A stretch of DNA of 64,000 nucleotides from Cryptomeria japonica (taxonomy: Eukaryota; Streptophyta; Pinopsida; Cupressales; Cupressaceae): positions 262,125,386 to 262,189,385 of the forward strand of contig NC_081406.1 of the NCBI RefSeq assembly GCF_030272615.1, read 5' to 3'. The notes under the pieces were generated by a model. It had not been told where the DNA came from. It was given only the letters and a program-made list of their open reading frames with translations, and made no database searches. Both the position numbers and the translations under genes were made by a program. Shown piece after piece: positions 24,191-36,344 of this stretch; the first letter of the stretch is position 1; the number at the start of each line of letters is the position of its first letter.

Positions 24191-24970
24191 TAATTCATTA
24201 TAAAGTTACTTTTTCTATAATTATAAAAATTATAAAGTAACTTTATTAAAAAGGAGATTAATAAAAGTTAATGATGAGTTATAAAATGGCCTCTTGGCAC
24301 ATTTCCCTAGAAGCTATAACTTAATAATATGACCACTTTTAATGAGGAATTAGACCCTCAATGGGTCAAACCACTTAGGGGAAGTTATTTTTTAATAAAA
24401 AGAAACATTTAAAAAAAAAATTGATGCCAAAACTACAACCCTAACCCCAAATTCGAATTAGGGTTTGAGGAATGTTTAAAAGACATTGGGGGCAACATTT
24501 TATTCATTATTCATTGGATATTTGACAATCTCTTCCCTAGGGAGCTCTGCAGAAGCAAGCTTGATTGGAGTTTTAGGTTGAGAGTGAAAACTCTCACCCT
24601 TATTCAATGTGTGGATGAAAACCCATTCACCTTTGCATTGAAGGAATCCTCTTTCAGGTCATTTGGGGCCAATATCTGGAGGAAAATTCAGACTTTCAGC
24701 AAGAGTAAATTCTTTAGTCTTCTTATTTCCAGTTCTCTCATTGAATAAGTGGTTGAGTGATTGTCTTGTTTACTTCAATCTTCTTGGATTTGTAATTGGC
24801 TGGTTATACCGCCAAATAGTTGTTATATTCCATTATTTCTTTATCCGACTGAAAAGTGGAAGTTGTTGGTCTAACCGCCAATATGTATTGTTCTCAATAT
24901 TTTATCACGCTAACACTAATGAGTGAAATTATTGTGTGTAAAAATTGAAAAAAAATTGTGAGGGACATTT
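24191..24970 (+). repeat. 3' LTR-like end of the element
   Basis: About 24718-24970 matches about 21330-21578 (GAATAAGTGGTTGAGTGATT, GGATTTGTAATTGGCTGGTT and so on) with roughly 90% identity by eye. Upstream, 24191-24717 differs from the corresponding part of the 5' side. Confidence 0.65.
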
Positions 24971-25822
24971 CATCATTATTGGCTTGACTTGCAACATGTC
25001 CATTGGCCATGCATGTCAAAGACAATGATGCTCACATATACTCTTGTGCCCCTTGCAACATTGTGGAATTAACTAATTTCAAATTGAATAGGTATAAACC
25101 TTTTTTGGTTTTGTCTTGACCACGGGAAGCTCTTTAGCATGGATTCTTGTTTGTCTTGCTGATGACCAAGCATTAGCATGATTCCGTTTTTGTTGTGGTG
25201 GGTTCTTTCAATGATGGTAGTCATAATTACTTATAGGAAGGTTATAATAGGTCATAGTTTGGGATTCCTCTAGCCATTTTATGTAATTAAGATTCCATGT
25301 TTGTTGATTTTAAGAAAGGTTTGTGGGAAGCGCATGATATGCAATACGATAAATCGATAGCATTCCATCCTTAACTAAAAGGAAATTGAAGTTGAACTAC
25401 TCAATTAGTACCTAATTTCAGTTACTGCATACGTACAAGAGTTTTCATCACTATAACTTGGCATGCATATAACATTTCTAAATCAAGGCTATTTATAGTT
25501 CTATTCATTTCAAACATGTTATGGGTTTCATCCTTACACCTTCAAATCCCTCTATTTTCAAAAACTTGTGTGTAGGCAAAGCAATTCTTGAAGATGGTGA
25601 ATTTCTTCTCTACATCTCACAAGTGCATCACCATGTTCATTAGGTATTAGGTTTTGTCTTAGGTTTTGTCTTTCCAACAATAGAAGTACAAAGAATGCCA
25701 TGATTCACATTGGTCACTGCACACTTTTTTAATTATTGACAACGTTTAGTTGCATCAGCATAAAGATTATTACAAATCAAATCATTGTGATATTGTTCTT
25801 ATTTTTTGGTGAAATTATTGGC
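24971..25822. other. No gene seen
   Basis: AT-rich sequence without motif, PBS or LTR end that I could support. Confidence 0.4.
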
Positions 25823-28320
25823 TGTAATGTCCCTAATCGGGATATTAACTTGATAAAATCAAACACAAACCGTAGCACTTTTGATAATCGAGATCCCAAT
25901 GGGGGTAGGTTGAGAGCATATAGAGCTAGGTGTGAATGGATAAATTATTCCACCTATTGGTGGCAGGTTGCACAATTTACAATTCATGTAAATGCAAATT
26001 GAAAGATAAATATATTGTCTTTGATGGCAGACCTTCCAAAACAACGCACACGACCACCAACTGTATTAAGTGCAGATCTTGGTGGCAAACCTTCCAAAAT
26101 AATGCATGCAACGACCAACTAGATGAAGAATTGTGGATCTTGGCAGCTATGCATCATATCTCTGTTGCAATTCCAATGTAAATATTAGAAAGGATTCTGA
26201 TGTTAATAACTTCTAGAATTGACTAAAACTTACAATACTAAATTCAAATATTGTGTTATGGCAGCATAGCCCTCTAGACTTAAATAAATCTATTCTAAAC
26301 TAGCAAAAAACTGCTTAGTTTCATACAATGAAATGATATATCATGAACATAAAAAAATTATGAATATAAAAGCAACAGACTCATTTAAGATATATCTGTA
26401 TCAACAAATATATCAAGTATATCAGCCATTAATGATATTTATTCAATCCCAAATTAGCTGATCAACTATAGAGGTAAAAAATAATAGAGATACTAAGAAA
26501 ATTCGATATAACCTAAAGCAATGCAAACACTTGCAAGATATCCTTGATTATTGTAGCTGTACGATTGCTGTATGTTGCTGATACATCGCATAAAACTGTG
26601 ACAGATAAAATTCTCAAAAGGTTGCAATAGACAACTAAAAAGCTGACCAATACTACCATGAATAGTTGATAAACGTTAGACCAGCACAATTTATGTTAAA
26701 GGTGTAATGTCCAAGCTTTTACAGTAAGAAATTAATGGACAAAAGATGAACCGACAATTTTTTTGCACAACAAAAGTGATAATTCACAACCACACAACAA
26801 ACCGTGTTCAAGGTGTCATATGCAACCTATAATATGATGGTCTGATTTTCTTTGGGTTTGATAATTATTTGTTGAAATGCCAACTTATAGATACACCATT
26901 ATTTATGTTCTTGCAAGTGGATGTGACATTTGAATCAATTTGCAACAAATAATATTACCTTTCAAGATATTATCATATGAATAACTAAATATGTTTAGAT
27001 ATGCGATACACAAACTTGACTCAATTTCCATCAAATCAATCAGTTGACAACAATTTATCTCTATATATGATATTATTCAAAACAAGGGAATATGATTGCC
27101 AGACCTGGTAATTGAGATGACTGTACATTATGTTCTCTAGATATTATATATTTTGATATTTGCCAACATATCACACTGGCCCCCAAAAGGCTAAGATGCT
27201 CCCAAAGATAGCTGCAACCCTTGAAGAATATTTACTTTCTCCTCATAAAGCTGCGGCCCCTTCTTTTATATCACCAAATCCCCTATGAATATGGGGTGAC
27301 TCTTGCTCATTGTTGATTGTTGGTTTAATTACCTCCACGTCACCTTTCAGAGTTCAAGACTAGTTCATTGCTGCAACCCTCCTTTATTTCATAAGGTTCT
27401 CCATAAAGTATGGGTGTGTGGGGCAAATGTCAATCCCACGTCAATCACCCTATATGTCACGAATACTATCAAATGGTGCAACGCAATTTTATTAAGTTGT
27501 GATTCTTTGTTCTAACCCATGTCCACTCACAAGGACTGCAAAAGGAGTTTGGGACCCCACAAGTCCAGCTAAAGGTTTCTAGTGCCACCTCATCCTTTTG
27601 AGTGAGGAGGTTTTGTTCAAAAATCTCAAGGAAGAAGCTAATTTAGGAGTTTCAGACTTCACCATCCTAGCATGCATTGCTACCATGCTGGCTGCCATGC
27701 TATCAAGGCTGGCGTAGGGAATAAAGTGCAGGCCAACCCATTTTTGTGATGACCTAACAGTCCAAACGGGATGTCTAGGAATCGTATTGCCGGCGACCAA
27801 CTTAGAGGCTGGACTTGAGGTTCTTCATGCTGAGCGAACACATCTGCAGGTATGGCGTGGGACTGTTTGAAAGGGATTAAGTTACAAGTCATCTAAATTC
27901 ATATTATTTATTCCCTGCTGCTGCACAGGTTAGATTTGTATATTTCTATATTTTGTAATGATGGACAATTGATATAAATCCCTCATTGTTCGATTTTAGT
28001 CTGGAATGGAATGAAAGTGTTAAATGTAAAGTCTCGCCATTTCTGTGTAATTTGAATACCATTAAGATTTAAACTGAAACTCGTCATAATAAGTATTCAT
28101 CCAAACTGTTTGACAAAATACCTATATTTGAGCAATTGGAAAAATGAAAAAAATAGGTATAGTATTTGGCACGGGATTTTATAGTGCCATAAGAACAAGG
28201 GTTCTTGCCAGTCTAGAGGGTTAAACGACAAGTTATTGTCTGAAACTAATTCATGAGTCCTGATGATAAAAAAATTATCACTTACAGGAGGAGGAGAGAA
28301 CATCTTCTTAGTTCAGATTT
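25823..28320 (-). repeat. LTR-like sequence, limits uncertain
   Basis: TGTAATGTCCC at 25823 is the end motif of gypsy LTRs elsewhere in this window (28733, 57337). A TATAAAAGAAGGGGCC box lies on the minus strand at about 27255-27270. No partner repeat or target duplication could be confirmed. Short frames in it lack motifs. Confidence 0.35.
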
Positions 28321-28365
28321 TGAAGTAGTATCGGTGATAGATGTGAATGGCAGAACCCTAGAACC

Positions 28366-28732
28366 ATGGAGATTTTAAATTATTTGGCTAGAGAACAGCA
28401 GTAGTTGGTTCAACTAATAACTCAAATGATGCAAACAATGAATAGCAGAAATCAAGGTGATCATGGGAACAATGGCAATAATGGCAACCATGGAGAGGGT
28501 AGTAACAGCAAAGTTTGAAAACTCAGACTCGGCAAGCATAGACTCAGCAGAAAAATAAAACCATAGTTTTACAAATACAAAAAGAAATTAATGCATTTAG
28601 AGAACATAAAAGCCTATTTTGACTATTGATTTGTCATAATTCAAATATTGCACATGTCATATGATCTTTAAACACTTGATATCTGAAATTTCATAATTCG
28701 TACTCAATAACTAGTGGAGGTTTGGGAGTGGA
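28366..28732 (+). pseudogene. gag: gypsy gag N-terminus
   Basis: MEILNYLAREQ...QLITQMMQTMNSRNQ followed by an Asn/Gly-rich linker (GDHGNNGNNGNHGEG), with stops. It is cut at GTGGA by the solo LTR; the reading resumes at 30019 on the other TSD copy. Confidence 0.6.
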
Positions 28733-30023
28733 TGTAATGTCCCTTGCTAGGATAACTTGAAATTCTGGAACAATAACTCAAACGCCTTATACTTATTATG
28801 AACTATAAAGTCTGATTTCTCTTTGTGACTTATATAATTGATATTATGAAGACAAATTAATATAAATTCACACTTGTAGTATCACTTATTGTTTCTGAAT
28901 TCTGCAATTAGAGTATGCTTCCATGAATTGAACTGATATCCTTATGGTTTCTACTATAGCAATTTACACCTACAGCAAGATATATGATATTTATTTTCTG
29001 TGGCAGTACTAAGGGTGATGCCTGATTATAATATTGCTTGAGGCAAATGGTTGTCACTCCTGTTTGACCGGAATTGCTTATAATGTCCATACAGTCTGCA
29101 ACGTCTGATATTGACAGCAATTATCCCCAAAATGAGGGTAGTTTCTATCAATCTTCTAGCTGACACATGCATCCGATAATGGGGCTTCGGCCTTGCTCCC
29201 TTTTTCTCTTCTAATTGGAACAGAGAACCATATGTCAACCAATTCCCCTTATTTTGGTTCTTTAGTCCAAGTAGGACAATGATTTATTAATTCTTGATTT
29301 CAAGGGATGTCTTTCCCTATGATGCTGTTTCGATAAAGAGCAATCTGACTGAGTTCGAAAAATAATAGATGAATTCCCCCCCTTCACAGTCACAATGAAT
29401 GCCTTCTTATATAGTCACAATGAATGCATAACGAATGATCGGTGGCATTACTTGACATATCCGTTGCTTCTAGGAATTGTTCCTAGTTGGTGTTGACAAT
29501 CGATATTTATCCATCTTGTATAATTCTTAGTCGATCCGTATTCATTGGAGATTATATGATATTATTCTCTAATGTATATGTGTAGCGTATGTGAGGAGTC
29601 AGAGTATCTTAAGAGATATCTCTATTCTAATTGATTGGCAGCTTCTTGTCATCAATGTTCTATCATCTAGGTTGTCGACCTTTAATTAATCTTATTATTC
29701 ATTCATTGTATATGGGAATACATTGTCTTTCATTCCAAGTGCAAATCATATTATTTTGATTATCGAACCCCTGAGAATGAAATACGACAACTGAGCAGAA
29801 AGCTATCTCGTGAGTCTCCTTAGAGTGCTTGATACGGTCTTTAATCGTGATTGCTGACTATACGATTAATGTTCCCGAATGATGGTCCATGGTAAGCATC
29901 ATACTTGAATCATCTGAATTAATGGTCTTCCAATATTCATTCACAATTTTGTCTCTTTTAGAGACTTCACAAAATTGTGGTGCTGGGTTGCCATGGTATA
30001 AAGAGTGGGGACATTACAGTGGA
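28728..30023 (-). mobile_element. Solo gypsy LTR with perfect 5-bp TSD (GTGGA)
   Basis: The insert is 28733-30018 (1,286 bp), starting TGTAATGTCCC and ending GGGACATTACA, an 11-bp terminal inverted repeat. It is flanked by GTGGA at 28728-28732 and 30019-30023. A TATA box (CTATATAAG) lies on the minus strand at 29406-29414, next to two copies of AGTCACAATGAATGC. No coding. Confidence 0.93.
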
Positions 30024-31544
30024 GACCCTAATGGGTTTGAGGGGCAGCAATGATAAGCTGCACAAGGTGTTAGATATGAGAAAAACCCAATGAGAGTCCT
30101 AGGTTGAGACTCATGAATCCAACCCTAGGACTCGTGTGAGTCCTTTGCAAAAACTTGGGCGTTTTTTGGGGAGACTCAGCAAGATGTGGCTCACAAGTCC
30201 GTGGTGAGTTGACTCGGCGAGCCAACGGACTCGTGAGTCCCACGAGTCATGGCATGTCCTAGCTGAATTTTCAAACTATGAGTAACACTAATATTCTAGT
30301 AAACAACTCTAGGACAGCCAACAAAACTACCCCTAGACCTTAATACCTAAATTCTTAGAAGCACCACCAAAAGAAAAAGTAGGGCAGCGAGAAGGTGGTG
30401 AAGCTTGGATGGATTATTTAAGGGAGTATCAAACCTTGGGGGATGAATTTCATGCAGCTATGTCTTTAGCTGATTTTTGTCAGGTAACTTGGGCGTTTTT
30501 TGGGGAGACTCAGCAGGATGTGGCTCACAAGTCCATGGTGAGTTGACTCAGCGAGCCAACGGACCCGCGAGTCCCACGAGTCATGGCATGTCCTAGCTGA
30601 ATTTTCAAACTATGAGTAACACTAATATTCTAGTAAACAACTCTAGGACAGCCAACAAAACTACCCCTAGACCTTAATACCTAAATTCTTAGAAGCACCA
30701 CCAAAAGAAAAAGTAGGGCAGCGAGAAGGTGGTGAAGCTTGGATGGATTATTTAAGGGAGTATCAAACCTTGGGGGATGAATTTCATGCAGCTATGTCTT
30801 TAGCTGATTTTTGTCAGGTCAAGTACAAAAACAGACCAAGAGGGGATAAGGGATACAAATCTAATCAAGATTTGTAGTGTAAGGTGGGCAAGTTGACCAT
30901 TCCTATCTATGATGGTTCTAGCAGATGGACTGAATGCTCATGGGTGCAGAAATTAGATACACGCTTGCAGCTTAATCCCATACTAGAGTCAGAGGCCATG
31001 AGTATGCCACACTTCATCTGAATGGAGAAGCTCATGAGTGGTGGTATCATGGGTTGGTCACTTTGGGACATGCTAGTATCACATCATGTGTTGAATCTAT
31101 TCATGTTGAATCTACTCAAAGGTTGATTGACAGGTTTGACAAAAAGGACCTTGAGCTGCATTTCAAAGAGTTGGCTCATTGAGAAAGGTGAGGTCAGTTG
31201 ACTCCTAAATATCAGAGTTCTAGAAACTCTTAGTCATGGTCACATATGTCTTTGATCATAGGCTAATTGTTTTATTAATGGAGGGATTGATAAAGCCACT
31301 TCGCAATTGGGTCCAAGCGTTTGATCTGAGTACCTTATAGGATGTCATCAAGAAGGCTTGTAATATGGAGAGTTTAGCTTCTTGAATTTTTTTTCAGTCC
31401 AAACCATATCCATCAAATAAGGATAAGAAACCTTTCCAAAAGGAGTGGTCAAAGAGGAACAACATGGATGATGAGGTTAGAAATGAATTACACAAGAAAA
31501 AGTTGTGTTTCTCTTGCAAGGAACCATGGGAGCCTAGTCACATG
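30019..31544 (+). pseudogene. gag: gypsy gag core and zinc knuckle, degraded
   Basis: Readable with frameshifts: KLTIPIYDGSSRWTECSWVQKL, then ATLHLNGEAHEWWYHGL and QRLIDRFDKKDLELHFKEL, which is the retrotransposon gag core. Near the end comes KKKLCFSCKEPWEPSHMC, a CCHC-type knuckle (about 31500-31547). The knuckle's last Cys falls exactly at the insertion point of the copia element. The first 330 bp of coding are duplicated in tandem (see 30152-30819). Confidence 0.8.
30152..30819. repeat. Tandem duplication inside gypsy gag, period 334 bp
   Basis: Copy 1 is 30152-30485 and copy 2 is 30486-30819, differing at about five sites, mostly CG-to-CA or T-to-C changes in the GACTCG-rich first third. 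Confidence 0.92.
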
Positions 31545-32492
31545 TGTTAAAGTTGGATCAGATTTATATATATGGTAATTTTCAAAATTTAAGTGTCACT
31601 TAGTTTTATTCTAACACTGTGACTTCCTATATATTTCAGTTTGCAGAATATATATAGAATGGATCACTGATGTCTTTGACAATTTCCAGATTGCAATGTA
31701 ACGTTGAATTATACTCAGCAGTATATATATATATGTATGCATATATATATATACTATAATGTTGTTTACACTATATATCGAACTATCCACAGTTTGATTA
31801 TATTAGTCAAGTACTGTCAATCACCCAACAGTATCATAGACTTATGAAATGCGGATCGCTTCACTATACATATCGAATGATATTGCCTTCACACAGATAT
31901 ATATCAGTATCGACTCCTTTATGTCGACTGTGTACTATGATTTGTTTGTTCACTGTATATATGTCCTCGACTTAATGTGATAGTCAATGATTTATAAGCA
32001 TAGCGATTAACATAGAGTCGTATAGAGTCACGACTCTATGTGGAGGCATGCTAACCAATAATCACCAACGTATAACAAACAGTTAAAAACGATTGTATAA
32101 TCGGGATTACATGCAAACACAATCGGTAAACTACACTGATTAATAAACATAGTATAAACAATCCATTGGTAATTAGTGAAGCCGATAATAGATTATGATG
32201 ACAATATTTAATCATTGGATATACACAGATCGGTATATGATACACTCGATGCTATGTATAATCAGTAATATAAAATTATTACTGATTATACATATGATCT
32301 ATCATATGTAGAATCTGATTGTCATCACAATGATTAAATTGATTATCATACAATATTCTAATCTATGATCAGAATGCTAATTTTCAGTGAAGGATAGGAA
32401 TAAGGAATAATCGTACAAATGTCTAAGGCCGTTAGGCCAATTAGACATTTGAACGATTAGAGTCATCCGACCGTTGCTACATAATTTCAACA
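31545..32492 (-). repeat. 3' LTR of the minus-strand copia, rich in palindromes
   Basis: Matches 35435-36344 closely apart from indels. It carries several long inverted repeats: an 18-bp-arm hairpin built on TATGTATAATCAGTAATA (about 32253-32295), CATATGAT/ATCATATG, ACATAGAGTCGT/ACGACTCTATGT with an 8-nt spacer (about 32009-32040), and CAAATGTCTAA/TTAGACATTTG near the end. Confidence 0.93.
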
Positions 32493-32511
32493 CTCCCTTT
32501 TAGCAAGGGAG
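32493..32511 (-). other. Polypurine tract of the minus-strand copia
   Basis: The complement reads GCTAAAAGGGAG directly before the LTR start TGTTGAAATT. The plus strand CTCCCTT...AAGGGAG forms a 7-bp inverted repeat. Confidence 0.7.
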
Positions 32512-32599
32512 GAATTCCTTCTATCCTTCAATAGTTTATAACACCTTATAGTAAACACAATAGCTCCATTTATTGGGTGAGAGAAAGATATCACCTCAC

Positions 32600-33390
32600 G
32601 GTGATATCAGAGGTTATGGCATATTCATGGATATCACATCACATGATATCCACCATAACCACATAATGTAATATCCACCATTATGGCTTGTCCACATATA
32701 TTATGTCTCATGATATCCACCATTATGGCATTTTAAGGATATGAATTCATGGCATGTCCACATATATTTCGTCACATTATATCCACCATGAATATCTCTT
32801 TATGTAATATCATCCATCATGGCTTATCCATGGATATCACGTCATGAGATATCAATCATTATGACATATCCATAGATATCACTTCATGTGATATCCACCA
32901 TTATGATTTGTCCATAGATATCACCCCATGTGATATCAACCATTATGGCATATCCATAGATATCACCTCATGTGGCATCCACCATTATGTTTTATTCATA
33001 GATATCACCTCACGTGATATCAACCATTATGGCATATCCATAGATATCACCTCATGTGACATCCACCATTATGGTTTATTCATAGATATCACCTCACGTG
33101 ATATCAACCATTATGGTATATCCATAAATATCACCTCATGTGACATCCACCATTATGGTTTATTCATAGATATCACCTCACGTGATATCAACCATTATTG
33201 TGAGATTGTCACCTCACAATAATGGTGAGATGTACAAGTGTTCATCATTGTGAGATCGTTCACAATGATATTCACCATGGCTCATCCAGAGGGTAAACAC
33301 ACAAGTACATGAAAATCATCACAAACTCTCTCACGTGATGTTAGTCATGGCGTCACACACATGACATCCACCATGAACCATATCAGAGGG
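32600..33390. repeat. Satellite-like array of hairpin units, about 54-bp period
   Basis: Units such as CATAGATATCACCTCA plus CGTGATATCAACCATTATGG recur about 12-14 times. The later units alternate in two variants, giving a 108-bp dimer period. Many units contain GATATCAC...GTGATATC, an inverted repeat. The array ends with a 14-bp-arm hairpin (ACCATTATTGTGAG, 33191-33204, with its complement 33213-33226, loop 8 nt). A 54-bp unit keeps frame, so an open frame of 104 codons (32908-33222) runs through it; I regard that as a by-product. Confidence 0.88.
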
Positions 33391-33489
33391 TGTAGATAAG
33401 GGCTTTCACCTTAAGTCTCTCTCAAAGAGAAATGCAATCACAAGAGTGTACACTTTAAAACATCTTTTGAAAGAAGAATACATTAGTGA

Positions 33490-33600
33490 ATAGCATACCT
33501 TTCCACTATGTCTCTAACATATTGATACTTGATCTCCACATTCTTTGACCTTTCATGAAATACAAGGTTGGAGTTTGCATCACTCTTGGTGTATTCCAAG
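33490..33600 (-). pseudogene. pol: copia RNase H remnant
   Basis: The minus strand reads LVFHERSKNVEIKYQYVRDIVERYAI, matching the copia RNase H segment that normally reads N-P-x-F-H-x-R-S/T-K-H-I-x-I-K/R-Y-H. It is the only trace of pol in this element. Confidence 0.6.
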
Positions 33601-34490
33601 CTCACCAAGTATTCATCTATCCAGGAATATCATGACCTAGAAGTCAGCATAAAGGCCTTCCAGCCTACATGAATGGGTCTCCATCTCATGAATCATAGTC
33701 CTTTGACTGATCACTAGAAAAACCATCTTGACATGGTCCACTCCTTCTGAACCAATATAACCAAGATCCTCGAATATCAATAGAAGCACATCCTCTTAGC
33801 TGCTCCCTCTGTCACGGAAGCATCCCCTACTCACATGGTCCCAATCATGGAAGATATCTTGCTTTAGGAGATTCTCATCATCTGGTATGATTCTCATACG
33901 GTTGGAAGTGATAGATGCAAAACCACCATGGATCTACTATCATAAGATCAAGCCCTAGGCATGAATATGATCATCTTGAGATTAGAACAAAATCCCCTTT
34001 CAGTATGCTCCCTCTCATTGAGAGAGCCCTCTTGTCTCAGTCTTGGCTTTGTAACCCTATATGTTATCATTACCAACACAAGTGCCTCTATGGCTTTCAC
34101 AAGTGAACTGTTGCACCTCTGCAAGTAGATATTTGTTTTATAAAAATGGAAATGTAAAATCTCAGAATCTCCACTAAAGTCCTCTGCATATTCCTCTTAT
34201 ATTTTCATCTCTTCATCACAAATAGAACTTCAAAACTCTATAGCCTGAAAAGCAATAGACTGTGATTCTAAAGATGTCCTAAATGTAAGGGACAAATTTC
34301 TCATAGTAAATTGAAGAAATTTAAAACACAAGATACCCAAATGCAGCTTGTTGTAAGCGAACATCTACTTACAAGGTTGTTTCACAAATAACACACATAA
34401 TGCAATTGCATGAATTAACAAAAAAAACTACATATTAAATTCATGAACATTATTCAACCAAAAAAACAAAAAAAACTTATCTCTTTCAAA
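33601..34490 (-). other. Unrecognised interior of the minus-strand copia
   Basis: No intact domain could be read on either strand. The stretch lies between the RNase H remnant and gag, where integrase and RT would be expected. Confidence 0.5.
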
Positions 34491-35332
34491 TCAGAATATG
34501 AATCCATCTGAATCCTTTTGTGGAATAGTCTCACGAACATCCGCAATGGAGGCTTGAGGCATAGTCCTGGTTGGACATTTCATTGCGTAGTGACCATATT
34601 TGTCACATCTAAAGCATTGGATTTCTGAAATTCTTTTGTGTGTAGGAGCACCGTTTGATTCCTCATCTTTCTTTCTTTTGGAGTGTCCTTTCTTACCCTT
34701 CTTCTTTGAGGAGTGTGCAACAAGAACATGAATCTCTTCATTTGTGGAGCTTTGACCAATACCTCTTGTAGCCAATCTTGACTCTTCTTGAATGCAGTCT
34801 ATCTTCAATCGATCAAACTTAGGGAGTTTTGATCTTGCGCTTATCCCTTGAATAAATGACTCCCATGATGAATGAAGACCATTAAGAGCCAACATGGTTA
34901 ATTCTTTGCCATTGATAGTGTGTCCAATGGTAGAGAGTTGATCTTTCAATTCAGTAATCCTCATGAAGTAAGACATGATGGATTCTCCTTTCGTCATCTT
35001 GATGTGGTTAAGTTGTTGTTTCAGTACGAGAGCTCGACTTGTGTTGTTGATCTCATACATCTCCTCTAATGTCTTGAATATGTCACATGCCTTTGTCAAC
35101 TTGGAGATGATTGGCACAATGTGATCTTTCACATAATCAACAAACATTTTCATTGCTTTGTTGTTCTTTCTCTTCCATTGAAGCTTCTCAACCTCTTCTT
35201 TTGAATCCGGTACGACATCTTTCACAAATTCGTCTAATTCATTTTCCCCGAAGGCAAGCATAACTCTAAACTTCCAAGATACGAAGTTTAATGCTCCTTT
35301 AAGTCTATCCTCACTCTAATTCCATTCACCAT
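34491..35332 (-). pseudogene. gag: copia gag, nearly intact
   Basis: The clean frame is 34491-35261 (256 codons). Upstream on the minus strand MVNG...LKGALNFVSWKFRV is clearly the true N-terminus, starting at 35332, but a 1-bp deletion separates it. The core shows FVDYVKDHIVPIISKLTKACDIFKTLEEMY, QQLNHIKMTKGESIMSYFMRITELKDQL and NGLHSSWESFIQGI. A basic KKKGKKGHSKRKK linker and a perfect CCHC knuckle CFRCDKYGHYAMKC follow. Gag ends DSDGFIF with its own stop; no pol follows in frame. Confidence 0.9.
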
Positions 35333-35422
35333 CTTGACGTTGATAGAAATAGACGAACTTGAAGACAATAATAGAAGATATTCTTGCTTATATCAATCTG
35401 ATCTTGATCTTTGCTCAATCTT

Positions 35423-35434
35423 GCTCTGATACCA
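35423..35434 (-). other. Primer-binding site for initiator Met tRNA
   Basis: The complement is a perfect TGGTATCAGAGC, directly adjacent to the LTR end ...TTTAACA. Confidence 0.93.
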
Positions 35435-36344
35435 TGTTAAAGTTGGATCAAATTTATATATATGGTAATTTTCAAAATTTTATAGTCACTTAGTTTTATT
35501 CTAACATTGTAACTTCCTATATATTTCAGTTTGCAGAATATATATGGAATGGATCACTAATGTCTTTGACAATTTTAAGATTGCAATGTAACATTGAATT
35601 ATACTTAGCAGTATATATATATATATATATATATATATACTATAATGTTGTTTACACTATATATCGAACTATCCATAGTTCGATTATATTAGTCAAGTAC
35701 TGTCAATCACCCAACAACATCACATACTTATAAAATGCAGATCGCTTCACTATATATATTGAATGATATTGCCTTCGCACAGATATATATCAGTATCGAC
35801 TCTTGTTTGTTCGTTGTATATCTGTCCTCGACTTAATGTGATAGTCAATGATTTATAAGTATAGCGATTAACATAGAGTCGTGACTCCTATGTGGAGGCA
35901 TGCTAACCAATAATCACCAACATATAACAAACAGACAAAAATGATTGTATAATCGGAATTACATGCAAACACAATTGGTAAACTAAACTGATTAATAAAC
36001 ATAGTATAAACAATCCATTAGTAATTAGTGAAGCTGATAATAGACTACGTTGACAATATTTAATCATTGGATATACACAGATCGATATATAATACACTCG
36101 ATGCTATGTATAATCAGTAATATAAAATTATTACTGATTATACATATGATCGATTGTATGTAGAATCTGATTGTCATCACAATGATTAAATCGATTATCA
36201 TACAATATTCTAATCTGTGATCAAAATGCTAATTTGCAGTGAAGGATAGGAATAAGGAATAATCGTACAAATGTCTAAGGCCGTTAGGCCAATTAGACAT
36301 TTGAACGATTAGAGTCATTTGACCGTTGCTACATAATTTCAACA
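35435..36344 (-). repeat. 5' LTR of the minus-strand copia
   Basis: 910 bp, close match to 31545-32492. It contains a (TA)n run near 35615-35640 and lacks the segment around TATGTCGACTGTGTAC found in the other copy. Confidence 0.93.

Noticed and set aside
25823-27190. Possible LTR insertions starting TGTAATGTCC at 25823 and 26707
   Set aside because: Candidate TSDs (TTGGC/CTGGC; AAAGG/AAAGG) do not pair with convincing LTR ends, so I annotate only an LTR-like region.
32908-33222. 104-codon frame of 18-residue repeats
   Set aside because: The 54-bp satellite unit is a multiple of three and lacks stops in this frame; there is no start context or homology.
32600-33390. CRISPR-like direct repeats
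   Set aside because: Whole units repeat; there are no unique spacers, no cas genes, and the context is a plant retroelement.
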